Shown: positions 49,290 through 61,080 of the stretch, one piece after another | Layout of the letters: each line of letters opens with the position of its first letter | Position numbering within the stretch: position 1 is the first letter of the stretch | Assembly: GCA_020152595.1 (NCBI GenBank) | Contig: JAIGNY010000099.1 | Coordinates: forward strand, 331,001-395,000 | DNA from: Chiridota heheva | Lineage: Eukaryota > Echinodermata > Holothuroidea > Apodida > Chiridotidae | Length of the DNA stretch: 64,000 nucleotides | Direction: 5' to 3' | Position numbers and translations under genes: made by a program | Notes under the pieces: model-generated | What the model was told of the DNA's origin: nothing | Seen by the model: the letters and a program-made list of their open reading frames with translations, nothing else | The model's database searches: none

Positions 49290-50420
49290 TTGAGTTTCTG
49301 GCTGTGATGGTCCTCCAACTAGATCTATCTTCAGCTGCTTGTAACAAAAAGCTGTTCTTAGCCCCACACCAACTCTCAATCTCTCATGTTCCAACTTCTT
49401 CTTTGTTTGCCTCCTTTTCTCTCGCATCTGCCGTTACAACCGTCTTAGAAGACTTTTTCCTGTTATCATGCTAATATAATCTAGCTGTATTAAACAAAAT
49501 TTTAGCGGCTAGTTCAGTTATTCTTTAATATGTTGTCACTTTACTTTAAAAAAATGATTTGTTTTTTTCACTCCTACAAGGTACTTTTCATGCAATTAGG
49601 GAATTCATAGGATATTATCCTTCAAACTTTGGATTTGGATTTGTTGTAGAAATAAATATATGAACTTTTTTGTTGGAAACACAGAATTTGGTGAGGAAGA
49701 TCTTAAAATCCAAAATTTAAGTCCACAAATCTGTGGCTGTTGTACATTTGTTATGTCATACTGAATCACTGTGTTTTATTCTTTGACTGGCCGGGGTAAA
49801 GTTGACGATTTATTACCAGTATTTATTACCCAATTAGAGATTGACTTTTAATTTGCATATTTTGAAGAAGTATCAAATGTTACATTCTTCATAGAATCTT
49901 TAGAACTAATAACAAACTTGTTTATTTTGGCAATTGTAATTTATATTTTTTGTTCTTCTTCTCATGTATTCACAAAGGTGACGTAGTTTCATTTTAAGTA
50001 CTTTAGATCTGCAGATGTATTCACAATATGTTACTTTGGATCTGGTACTTATCATCTGTATATGACTCAGACGTATTCACAATATGTTACTTGGTATCTG
50101 GTACTTATCATCTGTATATGACTTAAATTATTAAACAAGTACTGTTCTTTGTATTTATCAATGAAGAGATCATAAAATATCCAACTTCTGTGATGCTTTT
50201 ATTTCTTTGAAGAATATCTGCCAGGGTCGTAATTGACAGAATTTGGTTGAATTTTTTAACATTTATTAAGACATATAATTACAGTGTATTCATTTAAAAG
50301 TATTCAGTTTATGATGATATTCAGCTTTATTAGATATTTTTATCATTGAAAATGTCCATTTTATTTTTGTAATTGTTATAGTGTTAACATTTCAGCCGGG
50401 TATTTTAATGTGGCAGTAGA
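49290..50420. other. Downstream flank, no gene seen
   Basis: AT-rich. Holds a ~60-bp direct duplication at 50010-50125 (GTATTCACAATATGTTACTT, then CTTATCATCTGTATATGACT). AATAAA at 49651 could serve as a distal polyadenylation signal of afadin. Confidence 0.5.
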
Positions 50421-50424
50421 ACGC

Positions 50425-50795
50425 CATAGCTGATCAGTTTACCATAGTAGTTTAAAAGATACCACAGTTTACCATAGTGGTTTAGAAGATACCTCAGTTT
50501 AATAGTGGTTTAAAAGATACCACAGTTTACCATAGTAGTTTAAAAGATACCACAGTTTATCATAGTGGTTTAGAAGATACCACAGTTTACCATAGTAGTT
50601 TAAAAGATACCACAGTTCACCATAGTGGTTTAAAAGATACCACAGTTTACCATAGTGGTTTAAAAGATACCACAGTTTACCATAGTGGTTTAAAAGATAC
50701 CACAGTTTACCATTGTGGTTTAAAAGATACCACAGTTTACCATATTTTAAAAGATACCACAGTTTACCATAGTAGTTTAAAAGATACAGTAAGAG
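50425..50795 (+). repeat. 30-bp minisatellite, about 12 copies
   Basis: The unit is about TACCATAGTGGTTTAAAAGA then TACCACAGTT, with a few shortened copies. Confidence 0.93.
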
Positions 50796-51403
50796 GTGGT
50801 TTAAATGAGGATGGTGTAGGCCTTCCGAGGCACCACTTAACGTTCTCTAGTGTTCTGTTTAACATGTTGCTTTTATTAGTAGTTCAAAAGTATTGAAGAA
50901 GCAGGCAGTTTATTTGAGTCAGAAAATATTAGTATTTATCATTCTGGAGTATACATCGGCACACAGTTAAATATCACTCTGTTACTGACAAATGTGGTAG
51001 TAATGTGGGAGGGTGGGGGGTAGGAGAGTTTTCCTAGACCATTTTGAATATTAGTAGCTTTAATGTTAAAGGTTTAAATAGATAAGCTTTATCAACCACA
51101 GAGTGGAGAATGTTGAAGAACAAATAGGAAAAGCATCTTCGCCCAACATTTACCATAGCCCTGAGGTTCTTTTTCAATTAATTTTTGAACAGAAAGGAAA
51201 TTTAAATGACAAGTTGCAAAATAAAACATTGTTTCAAAACTTCTCAATGACTTTTAAAATCAACTGACAAAGTTCGAAACATGTTTGTGTGGCCGTTCTT
51301 TCCTCTAGGTGAGCCGTTATAAATTTAGACTTATGCTACCATTGGTTTGGAGATGGGTGTTATTATAAACCGCTTCAGATGTAGTCACTTAAGTTTAATT
51401 TAA

Positions 51404-51973
51404 AGGATTAGGTCAGGGGTCAAGCAAGTCTTATCTTATGTAAAAGATCAAATCAAAAGAAACGAAATGGTGTAGAAAGCTTTTAAAAATCTTATTCTAT
51501 CAATAAGATGTTTAAGTGTAAAGTTTGGTATTATTTGTGTAGAAACAACTGAAATCAGTCAGGGTTGTGATGTCATAGCCTCGGATTCCTCAAAGTCTTT
51601 ATGTATTTTATCATATTTTGTCCTGCAATTTAATAGCTTTAAAAAAAAACATCGATATGTCAGGAAAGTAGTAAAACATAATTTAGCAAGGGTAATTATA
51701 GTTTACCACCGGAAGAAAATTTAAGGAATAATAATTCAAAAAGTAAAATACTTAAATAAATTTTCTTTAAAATACATTAACAATTGTTAATAATGTAAGT
51801 ATGGGGTGCCAATCTTCCATTGTAGACTCACTACACCAGTCATTTCTACAAAGATAAGACATGAACTTTAAACTTGAATATCTCCTTAACGGAATAAGCT
51901 TTTTGAACGCTTTCGTCACCATTTTTGTTTTATTTCAAGTCCTTTTTTATATTTCATATACTGAACTTATCCT
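51404..51973 (+). mobile_element. TTAA-flanked MITE (Kolobok-like family, copy C)
   Basis: TTAA lies at both borders (51400-51403, 51974-51977). The left end is AGGATTAGGTCAGGGGTCAA and the right end, in reverse, is AGGATAAGTTCAG. It is collinear with copy B at 12273-12814. No coding frame. Confidence 0.8.
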
Positions 51974-51979
51974 TTAAGA

Positions 51980-53010
51980 GTTATCTTGACTGCATTTGCA
52001 CTTGTTTAAAAATGTTGGTTCCCATGTAGAAAATATGCTAGTTTATTTAGACTAAATCAGTTGCGGTTCTTTGTATAGAGGTGATTAATACAATTAAGTT
52101 AATGAGAGGTGGCACCTTACTTATGGAAGAGTTGTATTCCTTATTTAAGTGAAAAGCTGTATTCAGTAATTTAAACAATTCCTTCAAAATAACTATCTTT
52201 CAACAACATTCAAACCTTGGAAAGAAAATTAATTTAAAAAAAACTCCACCAAAGACAAGAATTTTTAAATAAGATATAATTTCAACAAATGTATTCAGCA
52301 TCTAATAACACTTGTGCCTTTGTGAAACAACCTTGAGTCGAGTTAGGATACTTTACAGAAAATCCTCATTTTAAGATATTCAGTTCACTTCATATGGTAC
52401 TATTCTTGGTGACATTAATTATGATGTCATCAGACGATGAAATCTAATCAAAGGTGTGATTGTTAATTCAAGCATTCCCAACATTGTGGTTTGCTACTTA
52501 TTATCTGAAATAATGGAAAAAATGCAAAGTTGACTTTAAATCATATGTATTAATGTTATGGTTATGTATTCATATTTAGGTAAACCAAATTTATTGAATT
52601 TTAGCTGTGGTTTTGACATTGTTAGGTGTTTAGAATTTCATGTCAACTTCAGAAAGGGACTAATATTTTTAATTTACATTTTGATTTGTTGTAGTATTTG
52701 GTGGGTGGGGAAGAAAATTGTGAATGTGAGAAAATTTATGTTGTGTGTAAGACTATGTAAGATAGTGTGTGAGATGGAAATTGATATATATATACAGGGA
52801 AGTTTCGAAGCCTAACCTTAACCTGTAAGGGTGTGTGATGATTTGTTTGAAAGTGTTGAAAACCTCCCTGTAAGTTGGGCAATATATCACTTCTCCTTTG
52901 AGACACTATCACAGCTTATAATACACTGTTAGTTAGTGTATGAAACACTAACAGTTAAAATTGTGTGTAAAAGACTGTTTGTATGTAACCAACTAGTACT
53001 GATCAATTTT
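51980..53010. other. AT-rich stretch, no gene seen
   Basis: Short open frames only, none with recognisable motifs. Nothing else is called here. Confidence 0.5.
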
Positions 53011-53337
53011 TTTAAAGTGGTCCTGCCATGGGGGTCGAATCTTACATTAAATAGGTTATTTGGATTATTTGATTTGCAAAAATATAACTTTTTCTGCACG
53101 AAACCCCATCGGTTGCGAAAAAATCGCGAAAGAAAAATGCATTTTGCTTCATCTTGACGGAGAAAACCCAGAATAAGACTTAATACACAATGACGTCATT
53201 GTGGGAATGACTGTATGTAAACAATGCATCGATGCCACGTATAACGTGTGGCCGCCATTGAAATTTTACATTTAGTTTGATAGCATCTCTGTTTGTTCTT
53301 CTAAAGTATTACATTTTCCAAGCAAATTTTAAACAAA

Positions 53338-53520
53338 ATGCCACAGCGTTGTGTAGTTGGAGGATGCAGTAATATATATTTTCAAACTAAAGTTGCTTAT
53401 CAATGGCAAAGGGCAACAAATTGAGACAATTCTGGACGTGTTTTGTGCACTTGACATGAACTGACTTTTCGGGGCCATACCGGGTATTGTGTCCTATCAG
53501 GCAGTTGTCATTTCGCGAGT
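53338..53520 (+). pseudogene. Broken THAP domain of a transposase
   Basis: The ATG at 53338 begins MPQRCVVGGCSN, the C-x(3-4)-C start of a THAP zinc finger. After stops and frame changes, 53430-53490 encodes FVHLT, a stop, then TDFSGPYRVLC, in which the stop replaces a codon of the usual FV..TR.DF.GP....LC pattern. The domain is clearly disabled. Confidence 0.65.
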
Positions 53521-53565
53521 AATGAAAATTCAAATGAGAGCAAGAGGGGAAGTTAAAAAAAAATT

Positions 53566-53645
53566 AGTCTTAGTGAGATTCGAACTCATAATCTCTTGCA
53601 TAAAAGACAAAGCCATAACTAACTGAGCTACTTCATCAGTTGAAG
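53566..53645 (-). repeat. tRNA-Lys(TTT)-like sequence, decayed
   Basis: On the minus strand it reads GTAGCTCAGTTAGTTATGGC, then TTTGTCTTTTATGCAAG, then GAGTTCGAATCTC. A-box, B-box and a seven-base anticodon loop CTTTTAT (anticodon TTT) are recognisable, but the acceptor stem does not pair. It is a tRNA pseudogene or SINE head nested in the Kolobok remnant. Confidence 0.6.
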
Positions 53646-54001
53646 TTGTATGATTTATTTTATATATAGTTTGGAATATGTTCGAAGGAAGAAAAATTGA
53701 TGAATTAGAACTGAATTGTAATCAATTGTGTCCATATGCCAAGCCGTCTCTTTCAATATATAAAAACTTAAAAAATAAACTAACAATTTGTTCACATTGT
53801 CTTTAAAAACTTTCAATATAAGTGCAAAAACACAAATGCAATTGTGTGAATAAACTATTCAGTTAAGTCACGTAGGCCTGTTGACTATAAAACATCAAGC
53901 GACAGAGACAACTTCCTGCTTGAACATTGATAAATAAAACTATATATTTCCATTAGACGTAAAAAAAATAGTAGATCTTGCAAACACTTTTGATTTAATG
54001 T

Positions 54002-54289
54002 TTAACAAAATATTACTTGCGAAACAGTAAGAAGAAATTCCTGCCGACTATGCAGGCTTTGTACTGTAGGACCGTGTAAGGGTTGTAAGCCTGATCCTTT
54101 TTTCTCGTCTGCAAGCGGTTCAAATTCAAAAGGAACGACATTCCCTTCATTATGAGAATGTTTTTCATTTATTTCCAAATCATTTTCATCATAGCTTGAA
54201 CTTGAAAATGACAAATTAAGATCTGAACAGCTGGAAAAACGTTTGTAATCAGATGCTATTTGTACATGGTCAGTATGTGTGTGATGCAT
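54002..54289 (-). CDS. Hypothetical 95-codon frame inside the Kolobok remnant
   Basis: The frame starts at ATG (54289) and is rich in S, D and E (SFSSSSYDENDLEINEKHSH) with a later FEFEPLADEKKGSG. The PxxFEP-like motif preceded by an acidic serine-rich run recalls proteins that carry a P2X7-tail-like zinc domain, but the zinc-binding part is absent. It may be the first exon of a captured or transposon-encoded gene, or chance. Confidence 0.25.
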   Translation of the reverse strand: MHHTHTDHVQIASDYKRFSSCSDLNLSFSSSSYDENDLEINEKHSHNEGNVVPFEFEPLADEKKGSGLQPLHGPTVQSLHSRQEFLLTVSQVIFC

Positions 54290-54559
54290 GGTTTATGATC
54301 AGCAGTCCCTGAAATGACGTAACAAACTGTTATGACGTCACAAATCCCTTTCAACCTTTTTTCGGAGCAAGCAATAAATGATCAATTTTTAAGTCCTTTT
54401 TCATCATGAAAATTGACTTGGAAGCAGGATATCTTGACGGATTATTGAATTTAGGGATATGAAAAACCTATATCAGGTTAAATATAAAAAAATTGAGAAG
54501 CATGGCAGGAACACTTTAAGAAAATGTTTACAGTGATGTGTAGTATTATCTTGGATAGT

Positions 54560-54850
54560 CAAAAGAATTTAACTAAGTCATAGAATTTGACTTAGTCATA
54601 GAATTTGACCAAGTCATAGAATTTGATCAAGTCATAGAATTTGACTTAAGTCATAGAATTTGACTTAAGTCATAGAATTTGACTAAGACATGACTTCTTA
54701 AAAAATTTGTTAGAATCACAACCACATGACTAGTGAGACCGCTTTATCTTAATTAAAATCACACAATACGGACTTCATCCATATGACTAAAGTCATAGAA
54801 TTTGACCTAAGTCATAGAATATGACCTAAGTCATAGAATATGACTATGTT
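54560..54850 (+). repeat. ~18-20-bp repeat (AAGTCATAGAATTTGAC), two clusters
   Basis: About six copies at 54567-54690 and four at 54785-54850 share GTCATAGAATTTGACTTA, separated by unrelated sequence. It starts just beyond the right end of the Kolobok remnant. Confidence 0.85.
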
Positions 54851-54859
54851 TTAGTAGGA

Positions 54860-55975
54860 TATGTGTTCAAATTTTTGAATTTAGATATTTTAGTTCCGAG
54901 GACTAGAACTTTGTGGAAATATAACAAATATGGCTTGTAGCCCTGGAGAATTCATTTAATTACAAAAAAAAAAAAAATTGTCGAGTAGCTAAAGGCCTAA
55001 GATTTGGTTGTGGTTCCATCCATGAAGCGTGAATGTAAATGTGTTTTCGCTTATGTAAAGAGCCATGAATATTATAAATGTAGATCATGGAAATGATAAA
55101 AAATAGGGGGTCGTGGAAAGTTGATGGAATTAGGTTTGTTCTTAAGTGTAGAATCCCTGCATAGTGTGTAGTGGGGTTTCAGTCAATAATATTTTAACCA
55201 TTTTGTAAAGGGATTTTTGGGGAGATGCTAGGTGCTGTGAGGATGTGTATTATACGTTGCTCAGAATGGAAGGATACCCCAGTATTTGATATTACAAATG
55301 GAGTTGGAAGTTTTATCTTGCTTGTAAATCTATTATGTAGATACTTGAATGGCATGGAGGATGTATGTAAAGTGTTATATATTCAGTATTCATGTTTTTG
55401 TATGTGCTGTTTGCCTTGGCACATACTGTACATAAAAGCCAATAGATCTGTATCATTGAAAGTTGAAGAGAAGTATTTTGGGGCGAACTTGTCTGTAGTT
55501 TGAGGGAAAAAGGGGATGAATTTATCATTTTTACACCTGTTTAGTCTTGTATTCAGTCAAGTTTTTATTTGTAATTAAAAGAAATAGAAATCACAGACGT
55601 ACTTTGTCATTTCCTTTCTTGATAGTTTCTTATTTTTCGTATAATTTATGAGAAGTACCCGTCACCATCCCGATTTGAATCTCGGATTTCTTCACCAATA
55701 AAATTGTTCACTCAAATCTCAGAGCTGCTCCGAAGCTCTTAGTATTTCAACCGGATAAATAGGAGACTTCCCTACACACACGTTAACACCAGTGTGTAGC
55801 GAGCATTAGTTTTAGAGGGGGGGCATAGTTACATTTTGGGGAAATAGTCTCAGCTGGGGGATAAAGCCATGTTTAAAGCAATGATGAAAAGGATTTTTAG
55901 GTATGCAGTTGGATTTTAGTGGGAAAACTCATCGCCTGGGCCATTATCCTTGCCCCGCACCCCCTCCCCCTCTGA
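54860..55975. other. Spacer before LINE, no gene seen
   Basis: A frame of 92 codons at 55225-55503 shows no recognisable motif and is not called. The spacer ends where sequence shared by both LINE 5' ends begins. Confidence 0.5.
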
Positions 55976-56339
55976 CTACAAAACGGCAAAAAAAAACACC
56001 CCATGCTTGAGAGAGACGTGACAACTGCTCCTATTCTCCTAAACTATTTTCGCTCCAATTTCTCCAATTTGCACCTTTTTGTTTTATAACTTCATTTTCG
56101 GATTTTCTTTTCGGTGGATGGGCTTTTATCCTCGGTGAGATCGTTTCTTTTTTTTTTCTATTATATTTTCCCTCGTTCTGTCCGACTTTTCACGCCCTTC
56201 GTTACTAATACAGCGGTCCCCATATAGTGGTTCCGCGATTGTTTTTTTTTTTTTTTTTTTTTCTAGCTGCCTCGGGTCTCTCGGCCCTTGGTTTTTTCTT
56301 TCATAATGACAAAGCGCCTATGCAGTGACCTTGACCCCC

Positions 56340-57687
56340 CTCCCCTCCCCGTGACCCACCTGCTACCATCATTGACCATTCTGCAACCCCAATCCCAAAA
56401 ATCCTTATAATCCATGCCACCAACAAGCAGGAGAGCTTTAAAAAAGTTTCTCCTTTCCTCATCCATAAAGCCCTCTTTGGCCTTGTCGGTACCCTCCCCA
56501 AAGTCTCTACCCTTAGATCCGGTGATCTCCTGGTGCACTGCACCAGGGACACACAAGCCACCACCCTCCTTTCCACCAAAACCCTATCCAATTCTGGTAT
56601 CGACATCACAGTCACCCCCCATCGTTCCCTAAACTCCAGCAAAGGCGTCATACGCACCCGCGATCTTGCGTACATGACCGATGACGACCTCCAAGAAGAA
56701 CTAGCTAACCAACATGTAACCGAAGCCCGTCGTCTCGTTCTAAAGAGAGACGGAGCCGAAACTCCCACCAACACCATATTTCTCACTTTCGCAACTCCAA
56801 CTCTCCCCTCCCACATCATTGCCGGCTACCTGAGAATTCAGGTCGCCCCTTATATTCCTAACCCTTTACATTGCTACAATTGTCAGAGGTATGGCCACGG
56901 GAAAAACTCCTGCCACAGCCAAGCGCGCTGTGGTAACTGCGGAGCCCCGGACCATGACAACACCTCCTGCACCAACCCCCCACTCTGCACAAATTGTGAC
57001 GGTAAACACCCAGCAAACCATCCCTCCTTCTCGAAAGACTGTCCCACCTGGCTTCAGGAAAAACAAATAACTAAACTTAAAACCCTTAACCCCAACATAA
57101 CCTACCCTGAGGCCAGGAAACAATTCCTCGCTTCCCTTAACTCCAAGCCTTCCTACTCAAACGTAGTCTCCTCTAACTCTAATTCCGCCCCCCCAAACAC
57201 AACTAACACAACAAAAACTAACTCCCATGCCCAAACCGACCTCACCTGGCTCTTCTTACCTAGTCCTAAGCCCATCACCATTTCCAACAACCCAATCACA
57301 CCCAATACCCACACCACCTCCACCTCCACCACCACTTCTCTCCTCAACCCCCCTTCCTACTCTAAAGCCCCTACCGCCCCCTACACCAACTCCACTAATA
57401 CCTTCATACATCAAGCTAAAACCAGCCAAGCAAACAACCAACAAACCAACAAATCAACCAGCAAACAACCAACCAAAAAACAACCAATCAACAAACAACC
57501 TATCAACAAACAACCAATCAACAAACAACCCACCTCCCAAACCCACACTGAAGAGAGTATGGATTGTTCGATTACCGAACACATCGATCATACTTCTCGT
57601 CCAATTTTCAAAAACAATCGCTCCCAAAGAAACAAATCCAAAGAAAAAACAAGCGAACTCAGACCCAGCAGATCTTCCTCCAGATAA
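56340..57687 (+). CDS. LINE ORF1: gag-like zinc-knuckle protein
   Basis: An open frame runs from about 56340 to the stop at 57687. No in-frame ATG is near the beginning. A likely original start is the ATG at 56304 (MTKRL), now out of frame, which implies a small indel. Two standard knuckles are present (CYNCQRYGHGKNSC and CGNCGAPDHDNTSC), followed by a variant CTNCDGKHPANHPSFSKDC. The C-terminal part is Q/N/T/S/K-rich with repeats of INKQP. Such proteins coat LINE RNA. ORF2 starts 15 bases downstream. Confidence 0.85.
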
Positions 57688-57702
57688 CCCCCCGCCTCCT
57701 TT

Positions 57703-58150
57703 ATGGCATACACCACAATCAATTACAATAACACCCACAACATCATACAATGGAACATTAGGAGCCTTAAGGCCAATTCTGAAGAAATCGACCTTCTGGC
57801 CTCCACCTTCAACCCGGTCGTCTTCTGCCTACAAGAAACTTTCTTGAAAACCACGGACCATTACTCCCTTAACAACTTTGCTTGCTATCACAAACATCAA
57901 GTGGATGCTGACAGGGCCTGTGGTGGCGTCTCCATTCTCGTTAGACACGATATCCCACACAGCCCTGTTCGTGTGCACACCGACCTTCAGGCCATCTGTA
58001 TTTCTATCTCCCTCCACAAAACTTTCACTCTCTGCAATATCTATCTCCCTCCCAACACCAACATTCAACCAACCAGCCTTAACAACCTCATCTCTCAGCT
58101 TCCCACCCCCTTCATCCTTCTTGGTGACTTCAACGCTCACAACCCTCTGT
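57703..58150 (+). pseudogene. LINE ORF2: endonuclease domain, N-terminal part
   Basis: It starts MAYTTINYNN and reads IIQWNIRSLKANSEEIDLLA, FCLQETF, GGVSILV, ICNIYLPP-like and LLGDFNAHNPL. These are the conserved N, E and D/N motifs of an apurinic-type endonuclease. It is cut at NPL by the transposon at 58151-59149. Confidence 0.88.
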
Positions 58151-59149
58151 CAGTTCGGGTGAACCCCTGAAAAGAGTCTTTCATGCTAATCCCTGCTTCC
58201 ACGGTTTGACCATCGCGCAGTTCAGCAACCAGTCGACAGTTCAAACATACGAATCGCACACACATCTCAGCTGCTTACTAACTTCAATTTGGTCTATTTC
58301 AGGTATGCATTATGCGATCACCTACTGACTGACAGATCGTAAAGGAATAAACAGTGCAATTTGAGATTAACTAAACTAACTGCTTAAGTTGTATTCATGA
58401 TTTGATTAGGCCCTAACGTCTGAACGCTACTCGCCAGTACAGACAATGGGTGAAAAAGAATAAAACGAATGACAATATATATTACACACAAGCCTGCAAT
58501 GCAAACAGTCCAACGTACACTCTACGCACATGATGGCTGTAACTTAGCATTAGTTACGGTCAATAGGCCTACGTTAGAATACGTTCACTGTTCAGACAGA
58601 ACATCACATACGAAAGTCACAAAGGAACTGATAATTCACTGCATTAAAATGATTTAATTGAACGCGTTCTCCAAGAGGCTACGTAAATAACAACACAACT
58701 TACGCGAAGAACAAATTTAATGTAAGAATGCATATAAAATAACCCTTTTAATTTGTAATTTATTGTACACTGACAATCGCAGTCAAAGAAGAAAAGTCAA
58801 TGCTTAGTCAACACAACGCAGATGTTAGCACAGTACAGATTATTCGCAACAAACCTAAGCATTTCAAACATGGGTCGTGCCATATATTGGCTCTTTTTCA
58901 AATTCGGACTGGTGAACATATCAAAGGTACTGGATAAAAGTTAGCTAACATGTTTCCCCATAATTCCATGTACCTCTCACACTTCAGCAAACGCCGTCGT
59001 AGTTCACAAAATGAATTTACTTGGTCACTCTGTACAAAGTGTATGGGCGAAGGAAATTGCATGATGGGCAATGGCTGCCTCCATGGCCTAAAAAAACCCT
59101 CCTTCGAAGGGTTTTACCGAGGGCTAAAAGGAGGGGTTCACCCGAACTG
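58151..59149. mobile_element. 999-bp non-autonomous DNA transposon inserted in the LINE endonuclease
   Basis: Perfect 18-bp terminal inverted repeats CAGTTCGGGTGAACCCCT lie at both ends. TCTGT flanks each side (58146-58150 and 59150-59154), a 5-bp target duplication. LINE coding resumes exactly after it (WGSNTTTPRGKFIENALRQH). A 5-bp duplication with CAG..CTG ends is compatible with a hAT5-type or Transib-like element. No transposase frame is visible. Confidence 0.85.
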
Positions 59150-59154
59150 TCTGT

Positions 59155-59492
59155 GGGGCTCTAATACCACCACCCCTAGAGGCAAGTTCATCGAAAACGC
59201 TCTCCGTCAGCACAGCCTGTCCTTACTGAACACTAACTCCCCGACCTACCTTCATCCTGCCACAGGCTCTCTCACCTGTATTGACCTGTCTATCTGTTCC
59301 CCTAACCTCCTCCCTGACTTTAGTTGGAGAGTCACTGCTGACCTCTGTGGTAGTGATCATTACCCTCTTCTTATACACTCCAATCTTCAAATCCCCACTG
59401 AGCACACCCCCAACTGGAACCTCGACAAGGCTGACTGGTCCCTTTTTGAAACCCTCTGTGACTCACACCTCTCCCCATCTTCTCGAGGATGA
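59155..59492 (+). pseudogene. LINE ORF2: endonuclease domain, C-terminal part
   Basis: It reads WGSNTTTPRGKFIENALRQH, PTYLHPATGSLTCIDLSICS, then VTADLCGSDHYPLLI. The TCIDLSI and GSDHYP segments are the catalytic D and SDH motifs of LINE endonucleases. A frameshift follows near 59490. Confidence 0.88.
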
Positions 59493-61080
59493 GGATCCCA
59501 TGTCTAACTTCAGTAATATCCTTATCAACATCGCCACCTGCTCAATTCCCAAAACCTCCAAACCCCAAATCATCCCCCAACCCCTGGTTCTCAGATGACT
59601 GCAAAACCGCCATCAAGAACAGGAAAAGAGCCCTCAGGAACTTTAAAACTAACCCGACCACCCATAACCTTAACCTCTTTCGCATCAGCCGTGCCAAGGC
59701 CAGACGCACTATCAAGGACAGTAAAACCAACACTTGGAACAACTTTATCTCTTCTCACCACCAACACCCCCACTAAGAAGATTTGGAGAATGGTTAACAG
59801 CTTCCACGGCAGAGTAGGCAAATCTTCCATCTCCCATCTCTCTTGGAATGGAGACCTTCTCACCGCAAAAAAAAGACATCGTTGACCACCTCGCCGCCTC
59901 TTTCAGCAACATCTCGGCCTCGACCAACTACTCCAATGCTTTCAAAATCAAAAAGCTTGCGATGAAGCCCGGAGAATCACTTTTCCCTCTGACAACTCCG
60001 AAAGCTACAACACCCCTCTCACCCTTTCTGAATTAAACCAAGCCATCAGCGACGCTGGCTGCACCTCCAAGGGCCCAGATAACATCCCCTATCAGTTTCT
60101 GAAACACCTCCCCATCAAAGCCACCACTACCCTACTCACCATCTTCAACCACATTTGGTCCTCACACTCCTTTCCCCCTATCTGGAGGACAGCTATTGTC
60201 ATCCCGTCCTTAAACCGGGAAGGATAGCACTGACCCCACCAGCTACCGACCCATCGCCCTTACTTGCTGTCTCTGTAAAATTATGGAAAAGATCATTAAT
60301 CAGAGACTAAACTGGTTCCTCGAGACCAACAGAATCCTCTCTCCTCACCAAAGCGGCTTCCGAAAACGTCGCAATTCCCTAGACCAGTTAATTACGCTCG
60401 ACACCGCTATCCGGGAATCCTTTGCAAAAAAGGAACACCTCATTGCCATATTTTTTGACCTCGAGAAAGCTTTCGACACTACTTGGAAATACGGCATTAC
60501 CCGGAAACTTCACACCATTGGCCTCAGAGGCCACCTCCCCATCTTTATTCAAAACTTCCTCTCACCCAGGCAGTTCCAAGTTCGTATTGGCCACACCCTC
60601 TCCAAGCCGTACCCCCCAAGAAGAGGGCGTCCCCAAGGCAGCATCCTCTCCCCACTCTCTTCAACCTGAGCATTAATGACATCGGGAATGACCTTGGCCC
60701 CAGCATCAAACGTACCCTCTACGTGGATGACTTCACCATCTTCTACTCCTCCCCTAGCTTTCCTATTGTTGAAAATAGGCTTCAAACCAGCCTCAATCAG
60801 CTGCAAGTCTGGAGCAACAATAACGGTTTTAGATTCTCCAAAGACAAGACAGTCTGCATGCACTTTTGTCATTTCAACAACCTCCACCCCAACCCGAACT
60901 TTGTGCTCAATGGGAATCGCATCCCTAAAGTTGAAAACACAAAGTTCCTTGGTCTAACTCTAGACCCCAAGCTCACCTACAAGCCGCACATCACCAACCT
61001 GAAACTAAAATGCAATAGCTCCTCAACATCCTCCGACTGCTCTCCAACACTACTTGGGAGCGAACCGCTATGCTCTCCTC
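59489..61080 (+). pseudogene. LINE ORF2: reverse transcriptase domain, frameshifted
   Basis: A linker with WFSDDCKTAIKNRKRALRNF shifts frame near 59775, 59880, 60030 and 60220. The reverse transcriptase blocks follow: SKGPDNIPYQFLKHLP, YRPIALTCCLCKIMEKIINQ, HQSGFRKRRNSLDQLI, FFDLEKAFDTTW, GRPQGSILSPL and the catalytic [12 protein letters not shown] (about 60718). It continues with [20 protein letters not shown] and [11 protein letters not shown] stop interrupts after SPL near 60667. Confidence 0.88.

Larger units (their letters stand above)
53016..54515 (+). mobile_element. Kolobok-type DNA transposon remnant, 1.5 kb, with TTAA target duplication
   Basis: Terminal inverted repeats AGTGGTCCTGCCATG (left) and AGTGTTCCTGCCATG (right, in reverse) are bordered by TTAA at 53012-53015 and 54516-54519. 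A THAP-like zinc-finger start lies within (see next entry). Kolobok elements are known for TTAA duplications, termini of the type seen here and THAP domains in their transposases. The central region is AT-rich, frames are broken and no complete transposase remains. A tRNA-Lys-like sequence lies inside. Confidence 0.75.

Noticed and set aside
55225-55503. 92-codon frame as a small gene
   Set aside because: No recognisable motif, signal sequence or splice partner, and cysteine-rich content is explained by chance in AT/GT-rich DNA.
57153-57750. Minus-strand valine/glycine-rich frames in the LINE ORF1 region
   Set aside because: Shadows of the biased plus-strand ORF1 composition.
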